A model generated the notes under the pieces. The model saw only the letters and a program-made list of their open reading frames with translations, was not told where the DNA came from and made no database searches. Of a stretch of 5,869 bases of DNA, positions 1-5,579 are shown in pieces. Source of the DNA: Ruminococcus sp. UBA1828 (GTDB taxonomy: Bacteria > Bacillota > Clostridia > Oscillospirales > Ruminococcaceae). The translations under genes and the position numbers were made by a program. Location of the stretch: the NCBI GenBank assembly GCA_002338885.1, contig DDJI01000018.1, forward strand, positions 5,770 to 11,638, given 5' to 3'. The stretch's first letter is position 1. The number at the start of each line of letters is the position of its first letter.

Positions 1-77
1 CGTCGTTGTCAATAGCTGTGTATGATGCGTGGCTTGAGAGGCAGAAGCAGATTGCTCACATAAAAAATAAATCGTAA
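1..77 (+). CDS. 3' end of an unidentified protein-coding gene (partial)
   Basis: Reading from base 3, an open frame encodes 24 residues ending ...AWLERQKQIAHIKNKS and stops at TAA (75-77). The other two plus-strand frames stop earlier (at bases 13-15 and 23-25). The stop lies 16 bases before the next gene's start, and that gene's ribosome binding site directly follows it, which is typical of genes sharing a transcript. In many Firmicutes the gene before a DUF1292 gene is ruvX/yqgF, but this tail does not resemble the RuvX C-terminus I know, so I do not assign it. The identity is unknown. That it is coding is an inference from the open frame and the spacing. Confidence 0.5.
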   Translation, partial: SLSIAVYDAWLERQKQIAHIKNKS

Positions 78-93
78 AGAGAGGAAATCAACA

Positions 94-372
94 ATGGATG
101 AGATGTCAAACAAAGTCGTATTAAATGACGAGGACGGAAATGAAGTGGAGTTTGAGCTTTTGGATCTTGTGGAGTACAACGGCGAGGAATACGTTGTCAT
201 GCTCCCGTGCGACGAAACCGCCGACGACGGCATGGTTGTGATTTTAAAGCTTGAGCAGACGGACGACGAGGACCTTGAGTCATATGTCGCCGTAGAAGAC
301 GAGCAGACCTTGAATGCGGTGTTTGAAATATTCAAGGAGAGGTTTAAAGAAGAGTTTACTTTTGAGGATTGA
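94..372 (+). CDS. DUF1292 domain protein (YrzB-like), small acidic protein
   Basis: This 92-residue protein matches the DUF1292 pattern: an N-terminal block of the type 'DEDGNEVEFELLDLVEYNGEEY', a middle segment VVMLPCDE, and a C-terminal 'DEQTLNAVFEIFKERF' helix. It is strikingly rich in Asp and Glu, has no signal peptide or membrane segment, and should be a small cytosolic protein. The molecular function of the family is not established. Firmicute relatives usually sit in housekeeping neighbourhoods with ruvX and alaS. An AGAGAGG ribosome binding site at 78-84 lies 9 bases before the ATG at 94, which supports this start. A second in-frame ATG at 103 (MSNKVVL) is possible but is 18 bases from the site. 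Family membership is confident; the biological role is unknown. Confidence 0.85.
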   Translation: MDEMSNKVVLNDEDGNEVEFELLDLVEYNGEEYVVMLPCDETADDGMVVILKLEQTDDEDLESYVAVEDEQTLNAVFEIFKERFKEEFTFED

Positions 373-409
373 CAATCCCGTTTGCTGAAAATTAAATGCT
401 GATTTTGAC

Positions 410-451
410 GTCGGCAGCGGTTGATGCCGAGTCGGCAGCGGTTGACGCCGA
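410..451 (+). repeat. 21-bp tandem repeat, two copies, each able to form a hairpin
   Basis: Bases 410-430 and 431-451 are two head-to-tail copies of one 21-base unit. They differ at a single position (T at 425, C at 446). Within each copy TCGGC pairs with GCCGA. The first copy extends to a 6-bp stem (411-416 with 425-430) around an 8-base loop; the second keeps 5 bp (432-436 with 447-451). A partial TTGACG at 405-410 precedes the array. It occupies the pheA leader, ending 7 bases before that gene's ribosome binding site. No T-run follows, so it is not a standard terminator. A role in leader RNA folding or a slippage-prone minisatellite are both possible. Confidence 0.8.
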
Positions 452-471
452 AAAGAGAAAGGATGTTTTAA

Positions 472-1614
472 ATGGATCAGAAGGATTTCAGAGAGCAGAT
501 CGATCTTATTGACGATGAGCTTGTAAAGCTTTTTGCAAAGAGAATGGAGGTCTCTTCAAAGATTGCGCAGTTTAAAAAGGAAAAGTCCCTGCCTGTTCTC
601 GATGTAAAAAGAGAGCGTGACAAGCTCAAGGCTGTTGTAGACAGCTCGCCCGACGATATCAAGGAGTACACGTCGGTTTTGTACTCGCTTATGTTTGAGC
701 TGAGCAGAAGCTATCAGAACAAGCTCATAGGAAAGGGCACCCCGCTTGTGTCAAAGATAAAGGACGCCATTGAGAACACGCCGAAGCTTTTCCCGGAGAG
801 AGAAGCTGTTGCATGCCAGGGCGTTGAGGGCGCGTATTCACAGATTGCATGCGACAAGCTCTTCAAAGCTCCCAACGTGATGTACTTTTCAAACTTTGAT
901 GCGGTGTTCTCCGCTGTAGAAAAGGGATTTTGCCGCTACGGCGTCGTCCCGCTCGAAAACAGCACCGCAGGCTCTGTCAACACGGTATACGACCTCATGA
1001 CAAAGCACAAGTTCAGCATAGTAAGGAGCATACGCTTAAAAGTTGAGCACAACCTCCTTGCAAAGCCCGGTACGCAGATATCGGATATAAAGGAGATCTA
1101 TTCTCATCAGCAGGCGATAAGCCAGTGCGCGGGATTTTTGCAGAGCCTTAAAAACGTCAAAATCATTCCCTGTGAGAACACGGCAGTTGCGGCAAAGATG
1201 GTTGCAGAGTCGGACAGAAACGACATAGCCACGCTTTCTTCAAGGGAGTGCATGAAGCTCTACGGCCTCAGCTGCCTCAAAGCCTCCGTTCAGGACAAGG
1301 ACAACAACTACACCCGCTTTATATGCATATCAAAGGACCTTGAGATATACCCCGGAGCAGACCGCACAAGCCTTATGGCGGTGCTTGAGGACAAGCCGGG
1401 ATCGCTTTACAAGCTCCTGTCCAGGCTTTATGCTCTCGGTATAAACCTCAACAAGCTTGAAAGCCGCCCGATGCCCGAGCGTGAGTTTGAATTCATGTTC
1501 TACTTCGACCTTGATACGCCGGTTTATTCTCAGGAGTTCTTGCAGCTCATGGGCGAGATAGGCGACATATGCGAGGAGTTCAGCTACTTAGGAAGCTACA
1601 GCGAGGTGATCTGA
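472..1614 (+). CDS. pheA: Bifunctional chorismate mutase / prephenate dehydratase (P-protein)
   Basis: This 380-residue cytosolic enzyme converts chorismate to prephenate and then to phenylpyruvate, committing carbon to phenylalanine. Residues 1-90 form an AroQ-type chorismate mutase. By alignment from memory with the E. coli P-protein, the active-site set is present: R7, R24, K35/K36, D44, R47, E48, S78 and Q82. Residues 112-287 form the prephenate dehydratase domain, with QGVEGAYSQIA near 116, VVPLENSTAGSV at 158-169 and the catalytic TRF motif at 281-283. Residues 298-375 form an ACT domain with GSLYKLL (310-316) and ESRP (330-333), the phenylalanine-sensing signature, so feedback inhibition by Phe is expected. 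Total length is typical of P-proteins. AAAGGA at 458-463 lies 8 bases before the ATG. The stop overlaps the next gene's start by one base, implying translational coupling. Confidence 0.96.
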   Translation: MDQKDFREQIDLIDDELVKLFAKRMEVSSKIAQFKKEKSLPVLDVKRERDKLKAVVDSSPDDIKEYTSVLYSLMFELSRSYQNKLIGKGTPLVSKIKDAIENTPKLFPEREAVACQGVEGAYSQIACDKLFKAPNVMYFSNFDAVFSAVEKGFCRYGVVPLENSTAGSVNTVYDLMTKHKFSIVRSIRLKVEHNLLAKPGTQISDIKEIYSHQQAISQCAGFLQSLKNVKIIPCENTAVAAKMVAESDRNDIATLSSRECMKLYGLSCLKASVQDKDNNYTRFICISKDLEIYPGADRTSLMAVLEDKPGSLYKLLSRLYALGINLNKLESRPMPEREFEFMFYFDLDTPVYSQEFLQLMGEIGDICEEFSYLGSYSEVI

Positions 1615-2840
1615 TGCTTAAGTGCGGGCTTTTGGGCGAAAAGCTCGGGCACAGCTATTCCCCTCAGATACATGCATATCTTGACAGCTACGAGTACAGG
1701 CTTTACGAAAAAAAGCCCGAAGAAGTGGAGAGCTTTTTAAAAGACGGCGATTGGGATGCGCTGAATGTGACGATACCCTATAAAAAGCTTGCGGCGTCGA
1801 TGTGCGACGAGGTGTCGGCGATTGTCAAAACGCTTGCAAGCGCGAACACGCTTGTGAAAAAGGACGGCAAAATATACGGCTACAACACCGACTACTTCGG
1901 ATTCATGAGCATGGTTCAAAAAAGCGGGATAGAGCTTGAGGGCAAGAAAGCTTTGGTCTTGGGAAGCGGCGGATCAAGCGTCACCGCTTGCGCCGTGCTT
2001 AAAAAACTCGGTGCAAAGCCCGTTGTGATAAGCCGGAGCGGTCAGAGCAACTATACGAACCTGTACATTCATTCCGATGCCGGCATAATTGTCAACGCAA
2101 CTCCGGTCGGCATGTATCCCGCCAACGGCCGCTCAGCCGTCGATTTAGATGCTTTTCCCTGCTGCACCGGAGTGATGGATCTGATATACAACCCGCTGAG
2201 AACAGAGCTTATAATTCAGGCGGAGGAGAGGGGAATACCCTGCATGAGCGGGCTGCACATGCTTGTTGCCCAGGCAAAAAGGAGCAGCGAGCTGTTTACC
2301 GGCAGTGTTATACCGGACAGCGCAATTGAGGATATACGTCGAAAAATAGAGCTTGAGCAGCAAAATATAGTTCTTATAGGCATGCCGGGCTGCGGCAAAA
2401 GCGAGATTTCACGCAGTTTGGCTCAGGCGCTCGGCAGGCAGGCTTTTGATGCGGATGAGATGATAGAGGAACGTGCGGGCATGAGCATACCGGAGATTTT
2501 CGAGCGGGACGGCGAAGAGGGCTTCAGAGCGCTTGAGTCGCAGGCGCTCAGCGATTTAGGAAAGCTCTCCGGTGCGGTGATATCGACCGGCGGCGGATGC
2601 GTGACCGTAGACAAAAACTACCGATATCTTCATCAGAACGGCGTCATAGTGTGGCTGCAAAGGGATTTAAGCCGCCTGCCCAAAGACGGCAGACCCATAT
2701 CTCAAAAAAGCGACTTGGCCGAGCTGTACGCAAAACGTGAGAACATGTACAGCAGCTTTTCCGACTTTGCCGCAGACAACAACGGAACGGTTTCACAGAC
2801 GGTGAACAGCATAATATCCGCCATAAACAAGAGGGTGTAA
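1614..2840 (+). CDS. aroE-aroK: Fused shikimate dehydrogenase (AroE) - shikimate kinase (AroK)
   Basis: This 408-residue fusion carries two shikimate-pathway steps: NADPH-dependent reduction of 3-dehydroshikimate, then ATP-dependent phosphorylation of shikimate. AroE part (about 1-245): GHSYSP at 12-17, catalytic K57 in NVTIPYK, N78, D93 in YNTDYFGF, nucleotide loop GSGGSS (117-122), NATPVGMYP (161-169) and Q220. Only about 20 residues separate R141 from NATPVGM, so the nucleotide-binding half is compact. AroK part (about 250-408): Walker A GMPGCGKS (256-263), D279 and D281 in FDAD, R305, GGG (326-328), lid R360-P361, and R375. There is no obvious linker beyond a charged stretch at 240-250. 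The ATG at 1614 shares its A with the pheA stop, and GAGGTGA at 1603-1609 precedes it. An in-frame ATG at 1569 would add 15 unlike-family residues inside pheA and is rejected. Both active sites look intact. Confidence 0.94.
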   Translation: MLKCGLLGEKLGHSYSPQIHAYLDSYEYRLYEKKPEEVESFLKDGDWDALNVTIPYKKLAASMCDEVSAIVKTLASANTLVKKDGKIYGYNTDYFGFMSMVQKSGIELEGKKALVLGSGGSSVTACAVLKKLGAKPVVISRSGQSNYTNLYIHSDAGIIVNATPVGMYPANGRSAVDLDAFPCCTGVMDLIYNPLRTELIIQAEERGIPCMSGLHMLVAQAKRSSELFTGSVIPDSAIEDIRRKIELEQQNIVLIGMPGCGKSEISRSLAQALGRQAFDADEMIEERAGMSIPEIFERDGEEGFRALESQALSDLGKLSGAVISTGGGCVTVDKNYRYLHQNGVIVWLQRDLSRLPKDGRPISQKSDLAELYAKRENMYSSFSDFAADNNGTVSQTVNSIISAINKRV

Positions 2841-2842
2841 CG

Positions 2843-3286
2843 ATGAAAATACTTGTTATAAACGGCCCCAACATAAACCTTTTGGGTTTAAGGGAGCCGG
2901 ACATATACGGAACAAAGAACTATGCAGCGCTTGAAAAGCTGATTGACAAGACCTGCCGCGACGAGGGCATAGAGTACGAGATGTTTCAGTCTAATCACGA
3001 GGGCGCGATTGTGGATAAAATCCAGCAGGCGTACGGCGTGTTTGACGGGATAGTCATTAACCCCGCGGCGTACACCCATACAAGTGTTGCGATACTCGAC
3101 GCGCTCAAGGCTGTGGCGATTCCGGCCGTAGAGGTGCACATTTCGGACGTGAGCCAAAGAGAAAGCTTTCGTCAGGTATCCTACGCGGGAATGGCGTGCA
3201 TAGCGACGTACATGGGCATGGGATTTGACGGATACGTCGCAGCAATAAAGCGCCTTAAAGACTACCTGAGCAAAGAGCGCATATAA
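2843..3286 (+). CDS. aroQ: Type II 3-dehydroquinate dehydratase
   Basis: This 147-residue protein has the length and motifs of the small dodecameric type II enzymes that dehydrate 3-dehydroquinate to 3-dehydroshikimate, the substrate of the AroE half encoded just upstream. Visible motifs are NGPNINLLGLREPDIYG (7-23) with R17 and Y22, QSNHEG (49-54), INPAAYTHTS (72-81) with N73, EVHISD (97-102) with H99, and R110. These correspond to the known catalytic set R19/Y24/N75/H101/R112 of the Mycobacterium tuberculosis enzyme. The usual EVHISN ends in Asp here, a conservative change outside the core catalytic set. It begins 2 bases after the aroE-aroK stop, with GAGGGTG (2831-2837) as ribosome binding site inside that gene's last codons, so it is the third gene of the operon. 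Confidence 0.95.
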   Translation: MKILVINGPNINLLGLREPDIYGTKNYAALEKLIDKTCRDEGIEYEMFQSNHEGAIVDKIQQAYGVFDGIVINPAAYTHTSVAILDALKAVAIPAVEVHISDVSQRESFRQVSYAGMACIATYMGMGFDGYVAAIKRLKDYLSKERI

Positions 3287-3293
3287 GAGAAAG

Positions 3294-3305
3294 CGCATAT
3301 ATGCG
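3294..3305. repeat. 12-base perfect palindrome next to a 9-base direct repeat
   Basis: Bases 3294-3305 read CGCATATATGCG, a perfect palindrome. Its left half is part of GCGCATATA (3293-3301), which repeats the same 9 bases at 3277-3285 across the aroQ stop codon. The palindrome is followed by an A-run (3306-3311). It may be a remnant duplication or a minor hairpin ahead of the terminator. No function can be assigned from sequence alone. Confidence 0.5.
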
Positions 3306-3324
3306 AAAAAACAATACTAAAGAA

Positions 3325-3356
3325 AAAACAAGCGGCAGATATCTGCCGCTTGTTTT
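3325..3356. terminator. Bidirectional Rho-independent terminator between convergent operons
   Basis: Bases 3325-3356 form a perfect 32-base palindrome centred on GATATC, with a GC-rich core AAGCGGCA / TGCCGCTT. Leaving a 4-6 base loop gives a 13-14 bp stem. On the minus strand the stem is followed by a T-run (complement of the A-rich 3322-3329), a classic terminator for the isomerase operon. On the plus strand only TTTT, part of the palindrome itself, precedes GCG, so the U-tract for the aro operon is shorter. It lies 38 bases after the aroQ stop and 39 bases beyond the isomerase stop. Confidence 0.88.
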
Positions 3357-3395
3357 GCGATGTAAAACTATAATGCCGAATTGAAATTATATCAA

Positions 3396-4886
3396 TTAAG
3401 CAAAGGGATTCTCGGTGGGGTAAGGAAGACCCTTGGGCTGGTTGTAGGCGATGTCCTCAATTCCAAGGTACTTCATAACCTCAAACATCAGCTTGCCGCA
3501 GTGCTTGAAAGCAACGGCGCCGTGGTGAGGATAACGCTTCTGAACGAGAACGTGGCGATAGAATCTGCCCATCTCGGGGATAGCGAAGATAGCAATTCCA
3601 CCGAATGAACGAGTGGGAACGTTGAGTATTTCGCCCTCGGCGATGTATGCTCTGAGCTTGCCCTCGCTGTCGCACTGCAAACGATAGAATGTGATCTCGG
3701 AAGGAGCGATGTCGCCCTCCAAAGTTCCTCTTGTGAAATCAGGATCGCTGCCCTGAGGCTCAAGAAGTCTGTGCTGAATGAGCTGGTACTTGATAGCTCT
3801 GTCGCTGCACATCTTGCACGAAGGTGTGTTTCCACAGTGGAAGCCCATGAATGTATCAGTGAGCTTGTAGCCCATGCCGCCGATGTTGTCCTCGTCGTAG
3901 ATGTACTGAGGAACGCTGTTGTTGATGTCGAGAAGAGTAACGGTGTCGCCGGTGAGGCAGATTCCTATGTACTCGGAAAGCGCTCCGTAAATATCAACCT
4001 CGCAGGATACGGGGATTCCGCGTGATGCAAGACGGCTGTTTACATAGCAAGGCTCAAATCCGAACTGGCTGGGGAATGCAGGCCAGCACTTGTCGGCAAA
4101 TGCAACGTACTTTCTGCTGCCCTTGTGGTTTTCTGCCCAGTCAAGAAGTGTAAGCTCGAACTGCGCCATTCTTGCGCTAAGCTCGGGGTAGTACTTGCCT
4201 TCGCCCATTTCCTTAGCCATGTCAGCGCAAACGTCCGCAATTCTCGGGTCGCCCGCATGCTCCTTGTAGGATACTAAAAGGTCAAGCTCGCTGTTTTCCT
4301 CGATCTCTACGCCCAGCTCATAAAGACCCTTGATAGGTGCGTTGCAGGCGAAGAAGTCCTGAGGACGGGGACCGAAGGTTATGATCTTGAGGTTCTTAAG
4401 ACCGATGATTGTTCTTGCGATGGGAACGAATTCATCCATCATGTCAACGATCTCTTCAGCAGTTCCTACAGGATACTCGGGGATGTAGCCCTTGAGCTTG
4501 CGCATGCCGAGGTTGTAGGAGCAGTTGAGCATACCGCAGTATGCGTCGCCTCTGCCGTTGATCATGTCGCCGTCTCCCTCGGCAGCCGCTACAAACATGC
4601 AGGGACCGTCAAAGTTCTTGGCAATGAGGGTTTCGGGAGTTTCGGGGCCGAAGTTGCCCAGGAACACCGTCAGGGCGTTGCAGCCCGCGGCCTTTACTTC
4701 TTCCACGGCTTTGAGCATATCGGCTTCGTTTTCCACCGTGACGCTGCACTCATAGGGCTCAAAACCTTTGGTCTTGCAGGCGGCCACGATGTTCTGGCGG
4801 CGCTGGGTGGACAGGGCAATGGGGAAGCAGTCGCGGCTGACGGCTACAATGCCCAGACGGACTTCGGGGATGTTGGTGGACTTCAT
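3396..4886 (-). CDS. L-fucose/L-arabinose isomerase family protein
   Basis: This 496-residue cytosolic protein belongs to the FucI/AraA superfamily (COG2407-like), which interconverts aldoses and ketoses using a divalent metal. E296 (in SCEVDIYGAL) and D320 (in TLLDINNS) are 24 residues apart, the same spacing as metal ligands E337 and D361 of E. coli FucI. H350 in GFHCGN and H454/H455 in RYPHHGAVAF are candidates for the remaining ligand. It is about 95 residues shorter than E. coli FucI, so the exact substrate (L-fucose, D-arabinose, L-arabinose or another) is open. GGAGG (complement of 4895-4899) sits 8 bases before the ATG. It is the last gene of the operon, after DUF4867. Base composition and codon use change sharply around codons 95-130 although the frame is intact; the N-terminal part resembles the upstream operon genes, the rest does not. 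Confidence 0.88.
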   Translation of the reverse strand: MKSTNIPEVRLGIVAVSRDCFPIALSTQRRQNIVAACKTKGFEPYECSVTVENEADMLKAVEEVKAAGCNALTVFLGNFGPETPETLIAKNFDGPCMFVAAAEGDGDMINGRGDAYCGMLNCSYNLGMRKLKGYIPEYPVGTAEEIVDMMDEFVPIARTIIGLKNLKIITFGPRPQDFFACNAPIKGLYELGVEIEENSELDLLVSYKEHAGDPRIADVCADMAKEMGEGKYYPELSARMAQFELTLLDWAENHKGSRKYVAFADKCWPAFPSQFGFEPCYVNSRLASRGIPVSCEVDIYGALSEYIGICLTGDTVTLLDINNSVPQYIYDEDNIGGMGYKLTDTFMGFHCGNTPSCKMCSDRAIKYQLIQHRLLEPQGSDPDFTRGTLEGDIAPSEITFYRLQCDSEGKLRAYIAEGEILNVPTRSFGGIAIFAIPEMGRFYRHVLVQKRYPHHGAVAFKHCGKLMFEVMKYLGIEDIAYNQPKGLPYPTENPFA

Positions 4887-4914
4887 GGCAAATACCTCCG
4901 TTTCGTGTATGGTG

Positions 4915-5556
4915 TTACAGGTCGTTGGCGATATCGATATTCACACCGGTCAGGGCGACAGCCGCGCCTTGTCCGGCTTCAGACGATTCGGCATGGGCCA
5001 GCAGCCACTTGTTGCAGGCCCACAGGTACGCGTCGTCCCCGCCCTTGGTGGGCAGATCCGGCTTGTCGGTGTTGGTGCCTTTGGGCAAAGCCACCAGCAC
5101 CTTGAAGCCCTGGGCCGGGTTGGTGTGGCAGGGGGCGTAGTGCAGGGTGGTGGCGTAAACTTCCACCAGAGTACCCGCGGGAACACGGAAAGCCTTCACC
5201 TTGCCGGTGTCCAGCTTGCCATCCGCAATCTCGTCCTGCTTGGCCAGCAGGAGAATGAAATCAACGTTGCCCAGGTTGAACTCGCTGTCCCGATGGTATT
5301 CCAGGCAGTTCAGTTTGGTGTTGTGACCGTTGCACCAGCCCATCTGGAAGGGCATGCCGCCAAAGAGAGAAGCGCCCAGCACGGCGGATTCCGGTAGGTT
5401 CTGCAGAGCGGGTTCCTCCGGTACATAGCCGGTGCCTTCCGGCAGCGGTGTGGAAATGTTCAGGGCCTCGACCACGGCCTTGCATTCGGCCTCATAACCG
5501 GTGATCACCCGGCCATAGGAAGCAAATTCAGGATCAAAAACGGAATAAATCGTCAT
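4915..5556 (-). CDS. DUF4867 family protein, cupin-like
   Basis: This 213-residue cytosolic protein is recognised as DUF4867, a family of unknown function often found next to L-fucose isomerase and sugar kinase genes in Clostridia. The middle shows cupin-like metal-site features: H78 in CNGHNTK, then E86-Y-H88-R-D-S-E92-F-N-L-G (first motif), and VPAGTLVEVYATTLHYAPCH at 125-144 with E132, H139 and H144 (second motif). This layout recalls sugar-acting cupins such as D-lyxose isomerase and phosphomannose isomerase-type folds, so a sugar isomerase, epimerase or mutarotase role is conceivable; that is inference. No signal peptide or membrane segment is seen. GGAGG (complement of 5565-5569) lies 8 bases before the ATG. 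It lies 23 bases after the kinase gene and 28 before the isomerase gene, so the three are very likely co-transcribed. It is GC-rich with strong CTG and GCC preference. Confidence 0.82.
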   Translation of the reverse strand: MTIYSVFDPEFASYGRVITGYEAECKAVVEALNISTPLPEGTGYVPEEPALQNLPESAVLGASLFGGMPFQMGWCNGHNTKLNCLEYHRDSEFNLGNVDFILLLAKQDEIADGKLDTGKVKAFRVPAGTLVEVYATTLHYAPCHTNPAQGFKVLVALPKGTNTDKPDLPTKGGDDAYLWACNKWLLAHAESSEAGQGAAVALTGVNIDIANDL

Positions 5557-5579
5557 AACACATTCCTCCGTAGTGGGGG

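Noticed and set aside
9..335. 108-codon minus-strand open frame opposite DUF1292
   Set aside because: It is a serine-rich shadow translation of acidic codons (GAG/GAC read in reverse) with no recognisable domain.
410..451. CRISPR array reading of the two 21-base repeats
   Set aside because: The copies are directly adjacent with no spacers, there are only two, and no cas genes are present.
373..471. Promoter or T-box/riboswitch ahead of pheA
   Set aside because: TTGACG occurs at 405-410 and 442-447, but neither has a convincing -10 element at proper spacing upstream of the ribosome binding site. The gap is too short for a T-box and no terminator U-run is seen.
1569..1613. Upstream in-frame ATG that would extend the AroE-AroK protein by 15 residues
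   Set aside because: The extra residues do not resemble AroE N-termini, lie inside the pheA coding frame, and lack a good ribosome binding site. The ATG at 1614 has GAGGTGA just before it and begins with the expected CGLLGEKLGHSYSP start.
2101..2103. Possible damage in the AroE domain because the segment before NATPVGM is short
   Set aside because: Frame, downstream motifs and the kinase domain are intact, and compact clostridial AroE forms are familiar, so it is not called a pseudogene.
2888..3298. 136-codon minus-strand open frame opposite aroQ
   Set aside because: aroQ has full catalytic motifs on the plus strand; the reverse frame has no family features and no clear ribosome binding site.
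4768..5397. 209-codon plus-strand open frame opposite the isomerase and DUF4867 genes
   Set aside because: It is antisense to two well-supported genes, spans the gap between them, matches no family I recognise, and long antisense frames are expected in GC-rich coding DNA.
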